64,000 nucleotides of DNA from Flavobacterium daemonense (lineage in GTDB: Bacteria > Bacteroidota > Bacteroidia > Flavobacteriales > Flavobacteriaceae), in the NCBI RefSeq assembly GCF_007341385.1, contig NZ_VJYD01000013.1, positions 62,001 through 126,000 of the forward strand, read 5' to 3'. Numbering within the stretch: the stretch's first letter is position 1; the number at the start of each line of letters is the position of its first letter. The notes beneath the pieces were generated by a model. The model saw nothing but the letters and a program-made list of their open reading frames with translations, made no database searches and had not been told where the DNA came from. The position numbers were made by a program, and so were the translations under genes. Shown here piece after piece: positions 8,845-17,458 of this stretch.

Positions 8845-10656
8845 TTGAAAAGAGATTTTACACAAAAGACTATAAGCACTCTTAGAAAAAGAGCTGGGGA
8901 AATGTGTACTATATGTAAAAGACTAACATCTATTCCTCATACTGATCCTGAAAAATCAATTAGTCTTGGAGAAGCTGCACATATAAAAGGAAAAAATAAT
9001 TCTCCAAATAAAAGATTTGATAATTTACTCAGTGATGAAGAAGTAGCAAATATTTCAAACTCAATTTGGTTATGTAGAGAATGTCATAAAAAAATTGACA
9101 CCGATGAATTACATTTCACTGTTCAATATTTGAAAGATGCAAAAAAGCAACATGAAAGTGATTTGACTTCAGGCAAACTAAATTATACAAAGTTCATAGA
9201 ATATCAAAAACTAGAATTTGAAGTTCATTATCTTAGACAAGAATTGGACAATAAGGCTAATTTCAAATTAATTGAAAAATTAGAAAAGGAAAAACAACAA
9301 TTTAAAGAAAAAATTGATGATATAGAAAAAATGCTATTAAATAGCGCCAATTCTCTAGAAAAAGCTAAAAAATGTTTTTTTGAATTAAATGATCTTGAAG
9401 CCACATTAAATTTAATAAATGAAGACACTCTAATAAAAGAGGAAATAACTATTGCTCAAAAAAGATTATTAACTGCTCAAGTGAAAGAAGCTCAAGGCAA
9501 AAATAATGAAGCAGAGATAAATTATCAAAAATCAATTGACATCTATCCCTATTTAGAAAATTTGTTCTATTATGGTAAATTTCTTTACAATAATGTACAA
9601 TATACTAATGCTGTAAAATTGTTTAAACGTATCGTTGGACCTGGAAACGACAACTCTGTAAAAAAAACGGATCTAAATTATGAATCGATTCATATACTTA
9701 ATAGAACCTGTTTATTTCTAGCATATATTTTTCAAACACTTAATGATGATTCGAGCGCCACTCAATATATCAACAATGCTTTATCTTTTCAAAAATATTT
9801 GATCGATAAAAACCCAAAAGAAATTGACTTTCATATTAATACATTAAGTGTCCAAGGAATTTTATTAAATAAAAAAGGTCAATATAGAGAGGCTTTAAGA
9901 TTTCACAAAAAAGCCTTAGAATTAACTGAAATTATTTTTGACAAAAACTCACATGAAGTAGCTTCATGTTTAGCAAATTTAGGCATAACTTATTTCGATT
10001 TAAATGAGAAAGAGGATGCAAAAAAATATTTAATGCAGGCATTAAATATCCTTGAAGGAATACAATATAAAGTTGAAAGGAATAAAAGTTCATTAGCACA
10101 ATTATACTTGTGGCTTTTCCGTCTAACTAATGATGAGATATACTGTAATAAATCATACAATCTCTATCTAGAATTATCAGAATACAATCCAAAAAAATAT
10201 CTTCGAGATAAAATTATCTCACAAATCGATGTTGCAGCAATAACTATTAATTTAAAAGAAAAAGAAAATTTGTATGAAAATATATTATCTCAAGAAAATG
10301 ATTTAGTAAGTATTGATAAAAATCTTTATGAACCATTATTAGCAAATATATATAGAATATTTTCCATAGATTTAATTAATCATAATAAATTAGAAAAAGC
10401 ATTATTAATGATTAATAAATCTATTCAACTTTTCACAATAAATGCAAAAAGAAATCCAAATAATTCTCAAGATTTTATCATAGCAATTAATTTACAAATT
10501 GATCTTTTACTTCAAGACAAAAAAAATAATAAGGTTGAATTAGAAAACAGTATATATCTTTTTAGAGACTTAATGCATAATAATACCTCAAATTCAAAAA
10601 TCTTTTCAGAAGTATTTGAAAACCGATTAAATTATTTACTGTCAGAAATAAATTAA
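8845..10656 (+). CDS. HNH-nuclease domain protein with coiled coil and TPR
   Basis: A 603-residue cytoplasmic protein. Residues 1-110 form an HNH nuclease module: zinc ligands C21/C24 and C77/C80, and HNH residues H46 (GEAAHIKG), N72 (NSIWLC) and H81 (CHKKID). This arrangement is seen in HNH domains attached to other domains in predicted anti-phage or conflict proteins. Residues about 120-185 are a Lys/Glu-rich coiled coil. Residues about 190-410 are tetratricopeptide repeats of kinesin-light-chain type (for example YREALRFHKKALELTE), and helical repeats continue to the end. I kept the TTG start because the next ATG (residue 20) would remove the basic helix before the first zinc pair. The gene is visibly AT-richer than its neighbours. 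Nuclease activity and any defence role are inferred. Confidence 0.8.
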   Translation: MKRDFTQKTISTLRKRAGEMCTICKRLTSIPHTDPEKSISLGEAAHIKGKNNSPNKRFDNLLSDEEVANISNSIWLCRECHKKIDTDELHFTVQYLKDAKKQHESDLTSGKLNYTKFIEYQKLEFEVHYLRQELDNKANFKLIEKLEKEKQQFKEKIDDIEKMLLNSANSLEKAKKCFFELNDLEATLNLINEDTLIKEEITIAQKRLLTAQVKEAQGKNNEAEINYQKSIDIYPYLENLFYYGKFLYNNVQYTNAVKLFKRIVGPGNDNSVKKTDLNYESIHILNRTCLFLAYIFQTLNDDSSATQYINNALSFQKYLIDKNPKEIDFHINTLSVQGILLNKKGQYREALRFHKKALELTEIIFDKNSHEVASCLANLGITYFDLNEKEDAKKYLMQALNILEGIQYKVERNKSSLAQLYLWLFRLTNDEIYCNKSYNLYLELSEYNPKKYLRDKIISQIDVAAITINLKEKENLYENILSQENDLVSIDKNLYEPLLANIYRIFSIDLINHNKLEKALLMINKSIQLFTINAKRNPNNSQDFIIAINLQIDLLLQDKKNNKVELENSIYLFRDLMHNNTSNSKIFSEVFENRLNYLLSEIN

Positions 10657-10660
10657 AATA

Positions 10661-10680
10661 TATGGTTACGGAAAACCATA
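10661..10680 (+). other. Small hairpin between HNH-TPR gene and small gene
   Basis: TATGGTT and AACCATA pair around a six-base loop. There is no T run, so it is not a classical terminator; it may stabilise the mRNA end. A weak -7-like box, TACATTTC, lies at 10703-10710, so the small downstream gene may also have its own promoter. Confidence 0.35.
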
Positions 10681-10734
10681 ATACCTAATCAATAGAACAT
10701 ACTACATTTCCAAAAATTTTAAATATTAAATATT

Positions 10735-11004
10735 ATGGGAACAACAGTTGCAAACGTCTTAATATCTTATGATATTGACAAATTACATTCATCAGTTAAG
10801 GATGCATTAGAAAAACTAGGTTATTTGGATCGCTTTAAAAATCCTAATGACCCAAAAACTTATTTACTACCAAATACAACAATGTGGCATCCAAAAAAAT
10901 CTTCAAATCAAGCTATGGATGACCTAAAAACTGTTTGTAGAAATTTGCAAGTTAAACTTGAAAAAGCTGTTACAGTAAATGCCTCTGAATTTGTTGGGCT
11001 TTAA
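10735..11004 (+). CDS. Small protein, possible Cas2-like ferredoxin fold
   Basis: An 89-residue protein of unknown function. The N-terminus reads as a beta strand ending in Asp (VLISYDI, D13), then a helix (residues about 16-30), a long strand pair (about 31-54), a second helix (about 57-72) and a last strand (about 73-82). This beta-alpha-beta-beta-alpha-beta order with an Asp closing strand 1 resembles Cas2 and Cas2-like small proteins. The likeness is by eye only. It follows the HNH-TPR gene after 78 bases, on the same strand, shares its AT-rich character, and is closed by a terminator. If the fold is right it may be a nucleic-acid-binding partner or regulator of the HNH protein. Confidence 0.7.
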   Translation: MGTTVANVLISYDIDKLHSSVKDALEKLGYLDRFKNPNDPKTYLLPNTTMWHPKKSSNQAMDDLKTVCRNLQVKLEKAVTVNASEFVGL

Positions 11005-11013
11005 TTAAAATTA

Positions 11014-11047
11014 AAAAAACCTCGACCTTAAAAAATCGAGGTTTTTC
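11014..11047 (+). terminator. Intrinsic terminator closing the HNH-TPR cassette
   Basis: AAAAACCTCGA pairs with TCGAGGTTTTT around a 10-base loop. The A run before and T run after make it usable in both directions. Confidence 0.8.
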
Positions 11048-11094
11048 CATTTTATAAACCTTACTCCTCACTCAATAAGGATTCAAAATCCCCC

Positions 11095-11164
11095 TGCTGG
11101 CGCGAGCGTCTCGCTCGTGCACGCATTCCGCATAAAAGGCACGAGCGAGACGCTCGCGCCAGCA
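11095..11164. repeat. GC-rich perfect palindrome, 26-bp arms
   Basis: Arms at 11095-11120 and 11139-11164 are exact reverse complements, with an 18-base spacer. Each arm also contains a smaller palindrome (CGAGCGTCTCGCTCG). The composition is far more GC-rich than the surroundings, like dispersed repeat elements known in many bacterial genomes. It lies just outside the cassette terminator. Confidence 0.9.
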
Positions 11165-11206
11165 ATACGATGTAATAAATAATTCAAAACTGAAATAAAA
11201 AAGCAT

Positions 11207-11214
11207 TATTTTTG
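11207..11214 (+). promoter_or_regulatory. -7 box for AraC-family gene
   Basis: TATTTTTG fits TAnnTTTG and ends 17 bases before the ATG at 11232. Confidence 0.4.
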
Positions 11215-11231
11215 AGAAAACAGAATCACAA

Positions 11232-12026
11232 ATGATTGATATAAAAACATTTGACCAAGCAGAAGATTTACAAAATCCGAGACGTGTATTAAAATACATG
11301 CTGCTATTTTGTACATCGGGTAAAATGACGCTTTCTGTGGATGAAAATGAGTATATCATTACCAAAAATTCAGTCATAACCATCACTTCTGGTCAAATTC
11401 ATTATATCAAAAACTGCAACGAAGCAACCGGATTTGTTCTTGAATTTACTTATGATTTCTTCTGCAAAAATGATAACGACATCGAACTGATTTTTCATAA
11501 TAGTTTGTTCTGCCATTTTGCAATGAATGAAGTCATTCAAGTTGATGACGATAAACTGGTTATTGATTCGCTAGAACTTATTCAGCAAGAAATTGCCGAA
11601 AAACCTTATCAATACCTCATCTCTATTCATTCCAGAATCCAATTGATTTTAATAGAAATCAATCGGTCTAAAATAAAACTCGGAGAAGAAATTTATAAAC
11701 CTGATGCTTTGTTTCTTCATTTTCTGGAAGCGATTCGCGGGAATTTTGACAAAAATCTTTCGGTTACGGAAATTGCCAATTTAATTGGAACTACCGAAGC
11801 TAAACTGAATGAACTCTCCAAACTACATTGCAATAAAACCGCTCAAAATATCATCTTCGGACTGATTATTTCTGAGGCAAAACGTTTGTTTACTTACGAG
11901 AAATTATCGGTTAAAGAAACGGCTTATGCTTTGGGTTTTAATGATCCGTTTTATTTTTCGAACTTCTTCAAAAAGCACACGAATATTTCTCCAAAATCTT
12001 ATAAGGAAAAAGTAACCGAATTATAG
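11232..12026 (+). CDS. AraC-family transcriptional regulator
   Basis: A 264-residue DNA-binding regulator. Residues about 15-95 look like a cupin-type sensing domain (VITITSGQIHYIKN). Residues about 165-264 are the double helix-turn-helix: SVTEIANLIGTTEAKLNEL and SVKETAYALGFNDPFYFSNF, ending with the family's typical SPKSYKEKV. The next genes on the strand are a DoxX protein and a cupin, each separated by a family 1 repeat, so they are candidate targets but not clearly one operon. The ligand is unknown. Confidence 0.88.
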   Translation: MIDIKTFDQAEDLQNPRRVLKYMLLFCTSGKMTLSVDENEYIITKNSVITITSGQIHYIKNCNEATGFVLEFTYDFFCKNDNDIELIFHNSLFCHFAMNEVIQVDDDKLVIDSLELIQQEIAEKPYQYLISIHSRIQLILIEINRSKIKLGEEIYKPDALFLHFLEAIRGNFDKNLSVTEIANLIGTTEAKLNELSKLHCNKTAQNIIFGLIISEAKRLFTYEKLSVKETAYALGFNDPFYFSNFFKKHTNISPKSYKEKVTEL

Positions 12027-12052
12027 TTTGAAACTTGTTACGCGTTTTTTTT

Positions 12053-12196
12053 TTAACACATAGAAACATAGATTTTATATGTGTTTAAAAGGGTGCAAAA
12101 GAGAAACTAGTTTCTCAACACATAGCTGACTATGTTTGTTTAAATAAGTGAAACGCCTTTTTTAAGGACTGTAATCCTATGTTTCTATGTGTTTAA
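12053..12196 (+). repeat. TIR repeat family 1, copy B
   Basis: About 144 bp bounded by AACACATAGAAACATAG and CTATGTTTCTATGTGTT, with internal GTGAAACGCCTTTT. It lies between the AraC regulator and the DoxX gene. Confidence 0.85.
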
Positions 12197-12304
12197 ATAA
12201 ATCGCATGGAATGTTCTATTACATGCTTTTTCCAAGATTCTCTATTCTTTAACGAGAACAACCGCCCGATCTTTGTATCTGATTAATAACTAATAAAATA
12301 GTCT

Positions 12305-12727
12305 ATGAAAAGATATCAGGATTTTGCCGTTTTGCTTTTACGAATCGCAATGGCAATTGGATTTTTATCAGCCGTTTTGAGTCGGTTGGGTTTGTTGGGG
12401 AAACAATCTTCTGGTTGGGAAAATTTTCTGGCTTACGCCGAAGAAGTCAATTCTTTTTTGCCTAAAAGCTTTATTCCGTTAATTGCAATTTTCAGCACTT
12501 TTTTGGAAGCATCATTTGCTGTTTTATTATTGATTGGCTTTCAGACTAGAAAAATGGCTGTTGGCGCTTCAATACTTACTTTTCTTTTTGCGCTGGCAAT
12601 GACGTATTCTTTCGGAATTAAAGAACCTCTTGATTATTCGGTATTTGTATTTTCTATGGGCTCTTTTCTTTTAGCCACCGCCGACAACTATCGATGGAGT
12701 TTGGACGAATATCTTTTAAAAAATTAA
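12305..12727 (+). CDS. DoxX-family membrane protein
   Basis: A 140-residue inner-membrane protein with four hydrophobic helices. The N-terminus (FAVLLLRIAMAIGFLSAV), the LIGFQTRKMAVGAS loop and the final ATADNYRWSLDEYL tail match the DoxX family. Members are small redox- or stress-linked membrane proteins whose biochemical role is mostly undefined. It follows an AraC regulator and precedes a cupin gene on the same strand. Confidence 0.8.
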   Translation: MKRYQDFAVLLLRIAMAIGFLSAVLSRLGLLGKQSSGWENFLAYAEEVNSFLPKSFIPLIAIFSTFLEASFAVLLLIGFQTRKMAVGASILTFLFALAMTYSFGIKEPLDYSVFVFSMGSFLLATADNYRWSLDEYLLKN

Positions 12728-12756
12728 TAAATCCTTTTGAACCTGAAAAAATAATC

Positions 12757-12916
12757 AAACACATAAACATAGGTTTTAAATGAACTTAAAAGAATGCAAA
12801 AGAGAAACTAGTTACTCAACGCATAGTCCCGAAGCCTCGGGATGTATTAATGCAAGTGAAGCGCCTTTATAAGTTTACAATCCCGAAGCTTCGGGACTAT
12901 GTTTCTATGTGTTGAA
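12757..12916 (+). repeat. TIR repeat family 1, copy C
   Basis: About 160 bp, slightly diverged at the left end (AACACATAAACATAG) and ending CTATGTTTCTATGTGTT. It holds two CCCGAAGC..CGGG hairpins, one also found in copy A. It lies between the DoxX and cupin genes. Confidence 0.8.
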
Positions 12917-12957
12917 AATGATTATACAACAGTTTAACTAATTAAATGAAATAAATT

Positions 12958-13302
12958 ATGGAAACTAAAATCACAAAAAGCACTGAATTAGAATGGAAAT
13001 CGCTTCAAGAAGAAGGCATAAAAACAGACGGAATTTATGCTAAAGTACTTCGCTTCGACAAAACCACGAACCGCCCTCCTACTTTTCTTTTAAAGTTTGA
13101 ACCTGGCGCGTCATATCCCAATCATGTGCATCCGGCTGGCGAAGAAATCTACGTTCTTGAAGGCGAAGTACGCTCTGGAAAAGATGAACTAAAAGCTGGC
13201 GACTATTTGTATATGCCTCCGGGAAGTACACATTCTGTGTTCTCTAAAACGGGTTGTACACTTTTGTTTATGGTTCCGGAAGAAGTTCAGATTTTGAAGT
13301 AA
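12958..13302 (+). CDS. Single-domain cupin protein (ChrR-like)
   Basis: A 114-residue cytoplasmic protein made of one cupin barrel. Cupin motif 1 is NHVHPAGEEIYVLEGEV (metal-binding His, His and Glu); motif 2 is DYLYMPPGSTHSV with the final His. The sequence resembles anti-sigma ChrR-type cupins and small metal-binding cupin enzymes; which of these it is cannot be told from the sequence. It is followed by a terminator and forms a loose group with the AraC and DoxX genes. Confidence 0.8.
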   Translation: METKITKSTELEWKSLQEEGIKTDGIYAKVLRFDKTTNRPPTFLLKFEPGASYPNHVHPAGEEIYVLEGEVRSGKDELKAGDYLYMPPGSTHSVFSKTGCTLLFMVPEEVQILK

Positions 13303-13320
13303 TAATTTTAGGAAGTTTCT

Positions 13321-13355
13321 AAGCCTTTGAAATGTTTGTTTTGAAGGCTTTTTTT
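13321..13355 (+). terminator. Intrinsic terminator after cupin gene
   Basis: AAGCCTT pairs with AAGGCTT, extended by AAA/TTT pairs, and is followed by a T run. Confidence 0.7.
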
Positions 13356-13426
13356 ATGAGTCTTTTCTAGTCCCTTTACAATTTTTGAAATAAAATTAAT
13401 TTGTATTATGTGTAAGAAATTTTAAA

Positions 13427-13434
13427 TATATTTG
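13427..13434 (+). promoter_or_regulatory. -7 box for T9SS substrate gene
   Basis: TATATTTG fits TAnnTTTG, with TTTG at 13400-13403 as a possible -33 element (23-base spacing). The gene starts at 13559, implying a long AT-rich 5' leader. Confidence 0.45.
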
Positions 13435-13558
13435 AAAAAATATAGTTGCGTATTTTAACATCCAAACTCAAAACACTCTAAGCCAATTCATCAAAATCAA
13501 ACAAAAACTATTAATTGATTAAACAACAAAAAATTACCAAAAAATAAAAAAAACCTGA

Positions 13559-16534
13559 ATGAAATATAAAATTACTCTACTTCTTTTTTTAGCTTTTTTT
13601 ACATTTACAAATGCTCAAACTATAGATGCAACTTTAGTCGAATTAAATTTTCGTGAAGATAGCGACCCTCAAAAATTAACGCCTTTCAAATCTGGATTCT
13701 TTTTTACTGCAACAGATGGTTACTATAAAAAGTTTGGCCGGGAATTATGGTACTCAAATGGTACTACAAAAGGTACAGCAATGGTTAAAGACATTAGAGC
13801 CGGACAAACTTCTTCGAACCCAAGTTCTTTAACTGTTGTCGAAAATCTCCTTTACTTTACAGCTTATGATGAGCATGGTACCGAATTATGGAAAAGTGAT
13901 GGAACTGAAGCTGGGACATCATTAGTTAAAGATATAAAGCCAAACAATACTGATGAATATAACGGACCGACAGAATTAATTGGCTGGAAAGGAAAATTAT
14001 ATTTTAATGCGAGTAATGAGCTCAATGGCTCTGAACTCTGGACAAGTGACGGAACTGAAGCTGGAACTTATATGGTAAAAGATATAAATCCAAAAGGAAA
14101 TGGCAGTCCTAGTAATTTATTCATTTTTAACAATGCTTTGTATTTTATAGCCGATGACGGAGTAAATGGTTTTGAACTTTGGAAAAGTGATGGTACAGAA
14201 TCAGGAACTAAAATGGTTAAAAATATTAGTCCAAATAGCTCAGGACTTACTTTTGGAAATCAATTTTTGATCATGAATAACAACTTTTATTTTTTCGCAA
14301 ATAATACGTTTAATAATTATGAGCTATGGAAAAGTGATGGTACAGAATCTGGAACTCAAATGGTTAAAGATATTAATCCAAATACTAATTCCATCACCAC
14401 AATCTTAAAAGGAGTTTCCCTTGACAATTTGATAATTTTTGAAGTTAATGATGGCATTAATGGTTCTGAAATATGGAAAAGTGATGGTACAGAATCTGGA
14501 ACAATGATGGTCAAAAACATTAATAACACAGCGACAAGTAGTATAAGTTATGATAATAAATTCGCAGTGTTTAATAATGAAGCTTACTTTATAGCAAATG
14601 ACAATGTAAATGGAGCTGAAATATGGAAAACTAATGGAACTGCAAGTGGTACAATTTTATTAAAAGACATTAGTGAAGGACCATCATCAATATGGATAGA
14701 AAAATTTCATGTGGATAAAGTAAACAACAAACTTTTATTTTATTCCAATGGTACTAATTCCCCAGAAAGGAAACTTTGGGCAAGTGACGGTACAGCAGCT
14801 GGTACATTCAAATTATCAGATGTTCAAGCAAGTAATATCTCAGGATTAGAACAAAGTTTTGTTTCTGTTAATAATAAGACATACTTCACAGGACAAACTG
14901 AAAAAGAAGGAAATGAACTATGGAGTACAGATGGTACAATATCTGGAACTTCTTTTTTCGCTGATCTAAATTATTCAAACAGTAGTAATGCTTCTAAATT
15001 TACTAATGTAAACGGAAATCTTTTTTTTAGTGCAAACGAGAAAGAATCCGGAAATCAATTGTTTAAAAGCGATGGTACTGTTCTGGGTACAAAAATGATT
15101 AAAGATATAAATCCAGGCTATAACGGCATGGACAACTTGTCTGAAATGAAAGCAATAAATGGTACCTTATTTTTTAGTGGAATTGACGCTACTCATGGAT
15201 ATGAATTATGGAAAAGCGACGGAACTGAAAATGGAACTATTATGGTTAAAGATATCAACCCAGGCAACAAAAGCAGTTTGCAAAATTATAATGACAAACA
15301 ATCTTTTACTGTCATAAATAATATTCTTTATTTTTCTGCTGACAATGGTTTAAATGGTTTTGAATTATGGCGAAGTGACGGAACTGAATCAGGAACCTAC
15401 ATGATAAAAGATATAGCTACTGATAGAAGTAGTTATCCGAAAAGTTTTACCGTCTTGAACAATACAATTTACTTTATTGCTATTGATCAAACCGGAACTG
15501 CATTATGGACAACTGATGGTACCCAATCTGGAACAATTAAAATAAAAAATTTGAACGATATGAGGGTTCTGCAAACCGTGAACAACAAATTATTTATTGT
15601 TGCAGAAACATCTGGAACAACTTATGGACCACATGATGTATGGGTTTCAGATGGAACGGCGTCTGGAACAAGTCATATCAAAAGTTTTGGAGATAATATC
15701 GACAGTGATATCCAAATAACGGCTTCACTTAAAAACGAAATATATTTTGTTGCCAGAAGTCCCGAAAGTTACAATAAGGCAGTTTACAAAACTGACGGAA
15801 CAATTGGAGGTACTGTTTTATTGTTTGATGGAGCGACACATCCAATATCAAATCTTGATATAAATACAATTTTAACATGTGGTGAATATGTATATTTTGT
15901 GATTGAGGATTATTTAAGGATTCCAAGAGAGTTGTGGAGAACTAATGGAAAAATAACAGAGCAAGTCGCTAACACAGAATCTGCTGTTTTCACCTACATC
16001 AGAGGCTTGACATGTTTTAATAAAAATTTATTATATTTTCTTGAAACGTTCCCTCATAAAGTGTCGATGATCAATGATCAATTAGCTCAACCAGTAGAGT
16101 TAAATTTAAATCTTCCAAATGGCCAAAAATTTGCTGACAATGAAGGCATTGAAGAATTCGGAGCAACGGATAATACTTTATATTTCAGAGCACGAACTGA
16201 TATTAGTGGAAATGAACTTTACATTGCAAAAATAAATAGCCCAAACTTGAGTACTATTGATCATAACAATGCCAAAAATAATGACCTTAAACGTGTAAGT
16301 GTTTATCCTAATCCAGCTAATAAAATAATAAATATTAGATCTTTTGATAATTCTGAAATTGTTAAGTTCGAGATATGGGATGTAAATGGAAAAAAAATTC
16401 AGGAACAATTTAATGATGACTTAAAAGGCGAAATTAAATATGATGTAAGCTGGTTGCATACAGGAATCTATTTTGTAAAAGTAAAACTTTCGGACGGAAA
16501 AGTTAACAATCTAAAAGTTATCATTAATCACTAA
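13559..16534 (+). CDS. T9SS-secreted ELWxxDGT-repeat protein
   Basis: A 991-residue secreted or surface protein. It has a signal peptide ending near TNAQ, then about sixteen repeats of the form ELWKSDGTESGTxMVKDI spaced roughly 45-60 residues apart over residues about 50-810, probably forming one or more beta-propellers. The last 75 residues are a type A T9SS sorting domain (VYPNPANKIINI, EIWDVNGKKI, GIYFVKVKLSDGK). The family is widespread in Bacteroidota; its ligand is unknown. The gene is monocistronic, with its own promoter and terminator. Confidence 0.88.
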   Translation: MKYKITLLLFLAFFTFTNAQTIDATLVELNFREDSDPQKLTPFKSGFFFTATDGYYKKFGRELWYSNGTTKGTAMVKDIRAGQTSSNPSSLTVVENLLYFTAYDEHGTELWKSDGTEAGTSLVKDIKPNNTDEYNGPTELIGWKGKLYFNASNELNGSELWTSDGTEAGTYMVKDINPKGNGSPSNLFIFNNALYFIADDGVNGFELWKSDGTESGTKMVKNISPNSSGLTFGNQFLIMNNNFYFFANNTFNNYELWKSDGTESGTQMVKDINPNTNSITTILKGVSLDNLIIFEVNDGINGSEIWKSDGTESGTMMVKNINNTATSSISYDNKFAVFNNEAYFIANDNVNGAEIWKTNGTASGTILLKDISEGPSSIWIEKFHVDKVNNKLLFYSNGTNSPERKLWASDGTAAGTFKLSDVQASNISGLEQSFVSVNNKTYFTGQTEKEGNELWSTDGTISGTSFFADLNYSNSSNASKFTNVNGNLFFSANEKESGNQLFKSDGTVLGTKMIKDINPGYNGMDNLSEMKAINGTLFFSGIDATHGYELWKSDGTENGTIMVKDINPGNKSSLQNYNDKQSFTVINNILYFSADNGLNGFELWRSDGTESGTYMIKDIATDRSSYPKSFTVLNNTIYFIAIDQTGTALWTTDGTQSGTIKIKNLNDMRVLQTVNNKLFIVAETSGTTYGPHDVWVSDGTASGTSHIKSFGDNIDSDIQITASLKNEIYFVARSPESYNKAVYKTDGTIGGTVLLFDGATHPISNLDINTILTCGEYVYFVIEDYLRIPRELWRTNGKITEQVANTESAVFTYIRGLTCFNKNLLYFLETFPHKVSMINDQLAQPVELNLNLPNGQKFADNEGIEEFGATDNTLYFRARTDISGNELYIAKINSPNLSTIDHNNAKNNDLKRVSVYPNPANKIINIRSFDNSEIVKFEIWDVNGKKIQEQFNDDLKGEIKYDVSWLHTGIYFVKVKLSDGKVNNLKVIINH

Positions 16535-16563
16535 TAATTACAATTAATTACATTTTTATAGCA

Positions 16564-16597
16564 CTCCGTAAAATCTCCTGATTTGCGGAGTTTTTTT
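16564..16597 (+). terminator. Intrinsic terminator after T9SS substrate gene
   Basis: CTCCGTAAAAT pairs with ATTTGCGGAG (one wobble) followed by eight T. Confidence 0.8.
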
Positions 16598-16655
16598 TAG
16601 TATAAATACACAATGCTTAAAATGAACTTATATCACTTATATGGTGAAATAAAAC

Positions 16656-16844
16656 TTATTTAGCTGGTGTTATAAGAATATTGCGATATTCCACAGGTCG
16701 GGGTTCGCTTTCATTACTATCAATCGCTCCGCCCGTAATTCCTAGAATATTCTGATTGCTGATTATGGCTATAAATAATAAACTCAACATCAAAATCTGA
16801 TGATATAAATTCAAGAATGGTTTTGTTTTGGTTTTGTGGTTCAT
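16656..16844 (-). CDS. Small hypothetical membrane protein
   Basis: A 62-residue ORF beginning with ATG at 16844 (an in-frame ATG 36 bases upstream is less likely). It has a basic start (MNHKTKTK), one hydrophobic helix at residues about 16-34, and a polar tail. I do not recognise the family. A helix flanked by charged ends supports a real small membrane protein, but no ribosome-binding site or clear promoter is visible. Confidence 0.4.
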   Translation of the reverse strand: MNHKTKTKPFLNLYHQILMLSLLFIAIISNQNILGITGGAIDSNESEPRPVEYRNILITPAK

Positions 16845-16885
16845 ATCGTTTTTTTGAAATAAAAGAAATTTAATTTTCAAAAAAA

Positions 16886-16940
16886 CAATTTTGGAGTTAA
16901 ATCTGTAAGATTGAGATATTCCTTCGGAATTTTGTTTTTC
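16886..16940. repeat. ATTCCGAAGGAAT repeat element
   Basis: A gene-free stretch containing the palindrome ATTCCTTCGGAAT. The same palindrome occurs inside the element at 17459-17573, so this looks like a fragment of a dispersed repeat. Confidence 0.4.
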
Positions 16941-16993
16941 ATTGAAATGAAAAAATCTTTCTTTTTAATTGTTTATCTAATGGCTGTGATATT

Positions 16994-17431
16994 TTACTTC
17001 AAATCCTTTTTAATTACCAAATATTTCAAATCGGTATTTCCGGCGTTTTTGATTCCGTGTTCAGCATTTGGCGGACAATAAAAACTAGTGTTTGCCCCAG
17101 CTGTAACTGTTTTTCCGTCAAGAAAGAATTCGGCTGTTCCTTCTAAGATGTAAAAGAATTCTTCTTCAGGATGATGATGTGGCGCATGTGTCGATTTTCC
17201 AGGTTCTACAATACTCATTTTTAGCGTGTTTTCCTGAGTGAAGTTTTTGTCGGCAAACCAATATTGATAACCAACTTTTGTTTTGGTGGCTTTGTTTAAA
17301 TCAAAATGATTGACACAATTTTCAATTGTGTATTTTGGCGCTTCAGTTTCTTTTTTGGCTTCCTGAGAAAATGCTAAGTGCTGGAAAAATAAGACCACAA
17401 TTGTAGTTTTTATGAGGATTGTTGGTTTCAT
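16994..17431 (-). CDS. Exported cupin protein
   Basis: A 145-residue protein with a signal peptide ending near LAFSQ, so it probably acts in the periplasm. The cupin barrel has PHHHPEEEFFYILEG (metal-binding histidines and Glu) and YCPPNAEHGIKN with the second-motif His. The substrate is unknown. It differs from the cytoplasmic cupin at 12958 by its export signal. It is single-gene on the minus strand, with a palindromic repeat upstream. Confidence 0.82.
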   Translation of the reverse strand: MKPTILIKTTIVVLFFQHLAFSQEAKKETEAPKYTIENCVNHFDLNKATKTKVGYQYWFADKNFTQENTLKMSIVEPGKSTHAPHHHPEEEFFYILEGTAEFFLDGKTVTAGANTSFYCPPNAEHGIKNAGNTDLKYLVIKKDLK

Positions 17432-17458
17432 TATTTTTTTTTTTTACTCTTTCGTTTA

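Noticed and set aside
10735..11004. Reading the small protein as an antitoxin to the HNH-TPR protein
   Set aside because: Possible, but antitoxins usually precede or overlap the toxin gene and no typical antitoxin DNA-binding motif is visible. The Cas2-like reading explains more of the sequence.
11072..11386. A 104-codon minus-strand ORF across the GC-rich palindrome
   Set aside because: Its C-terminal part is the palindrome read through, and the rest is antisense to the AraC gene start.
7072..12916. Repeat family 1 as an insertion sequence with its own transposase
   Set aside because: The copies are about 140-160 bp and contain no ORF; no transposase is present in the window. At most they are non-autonomous elements.
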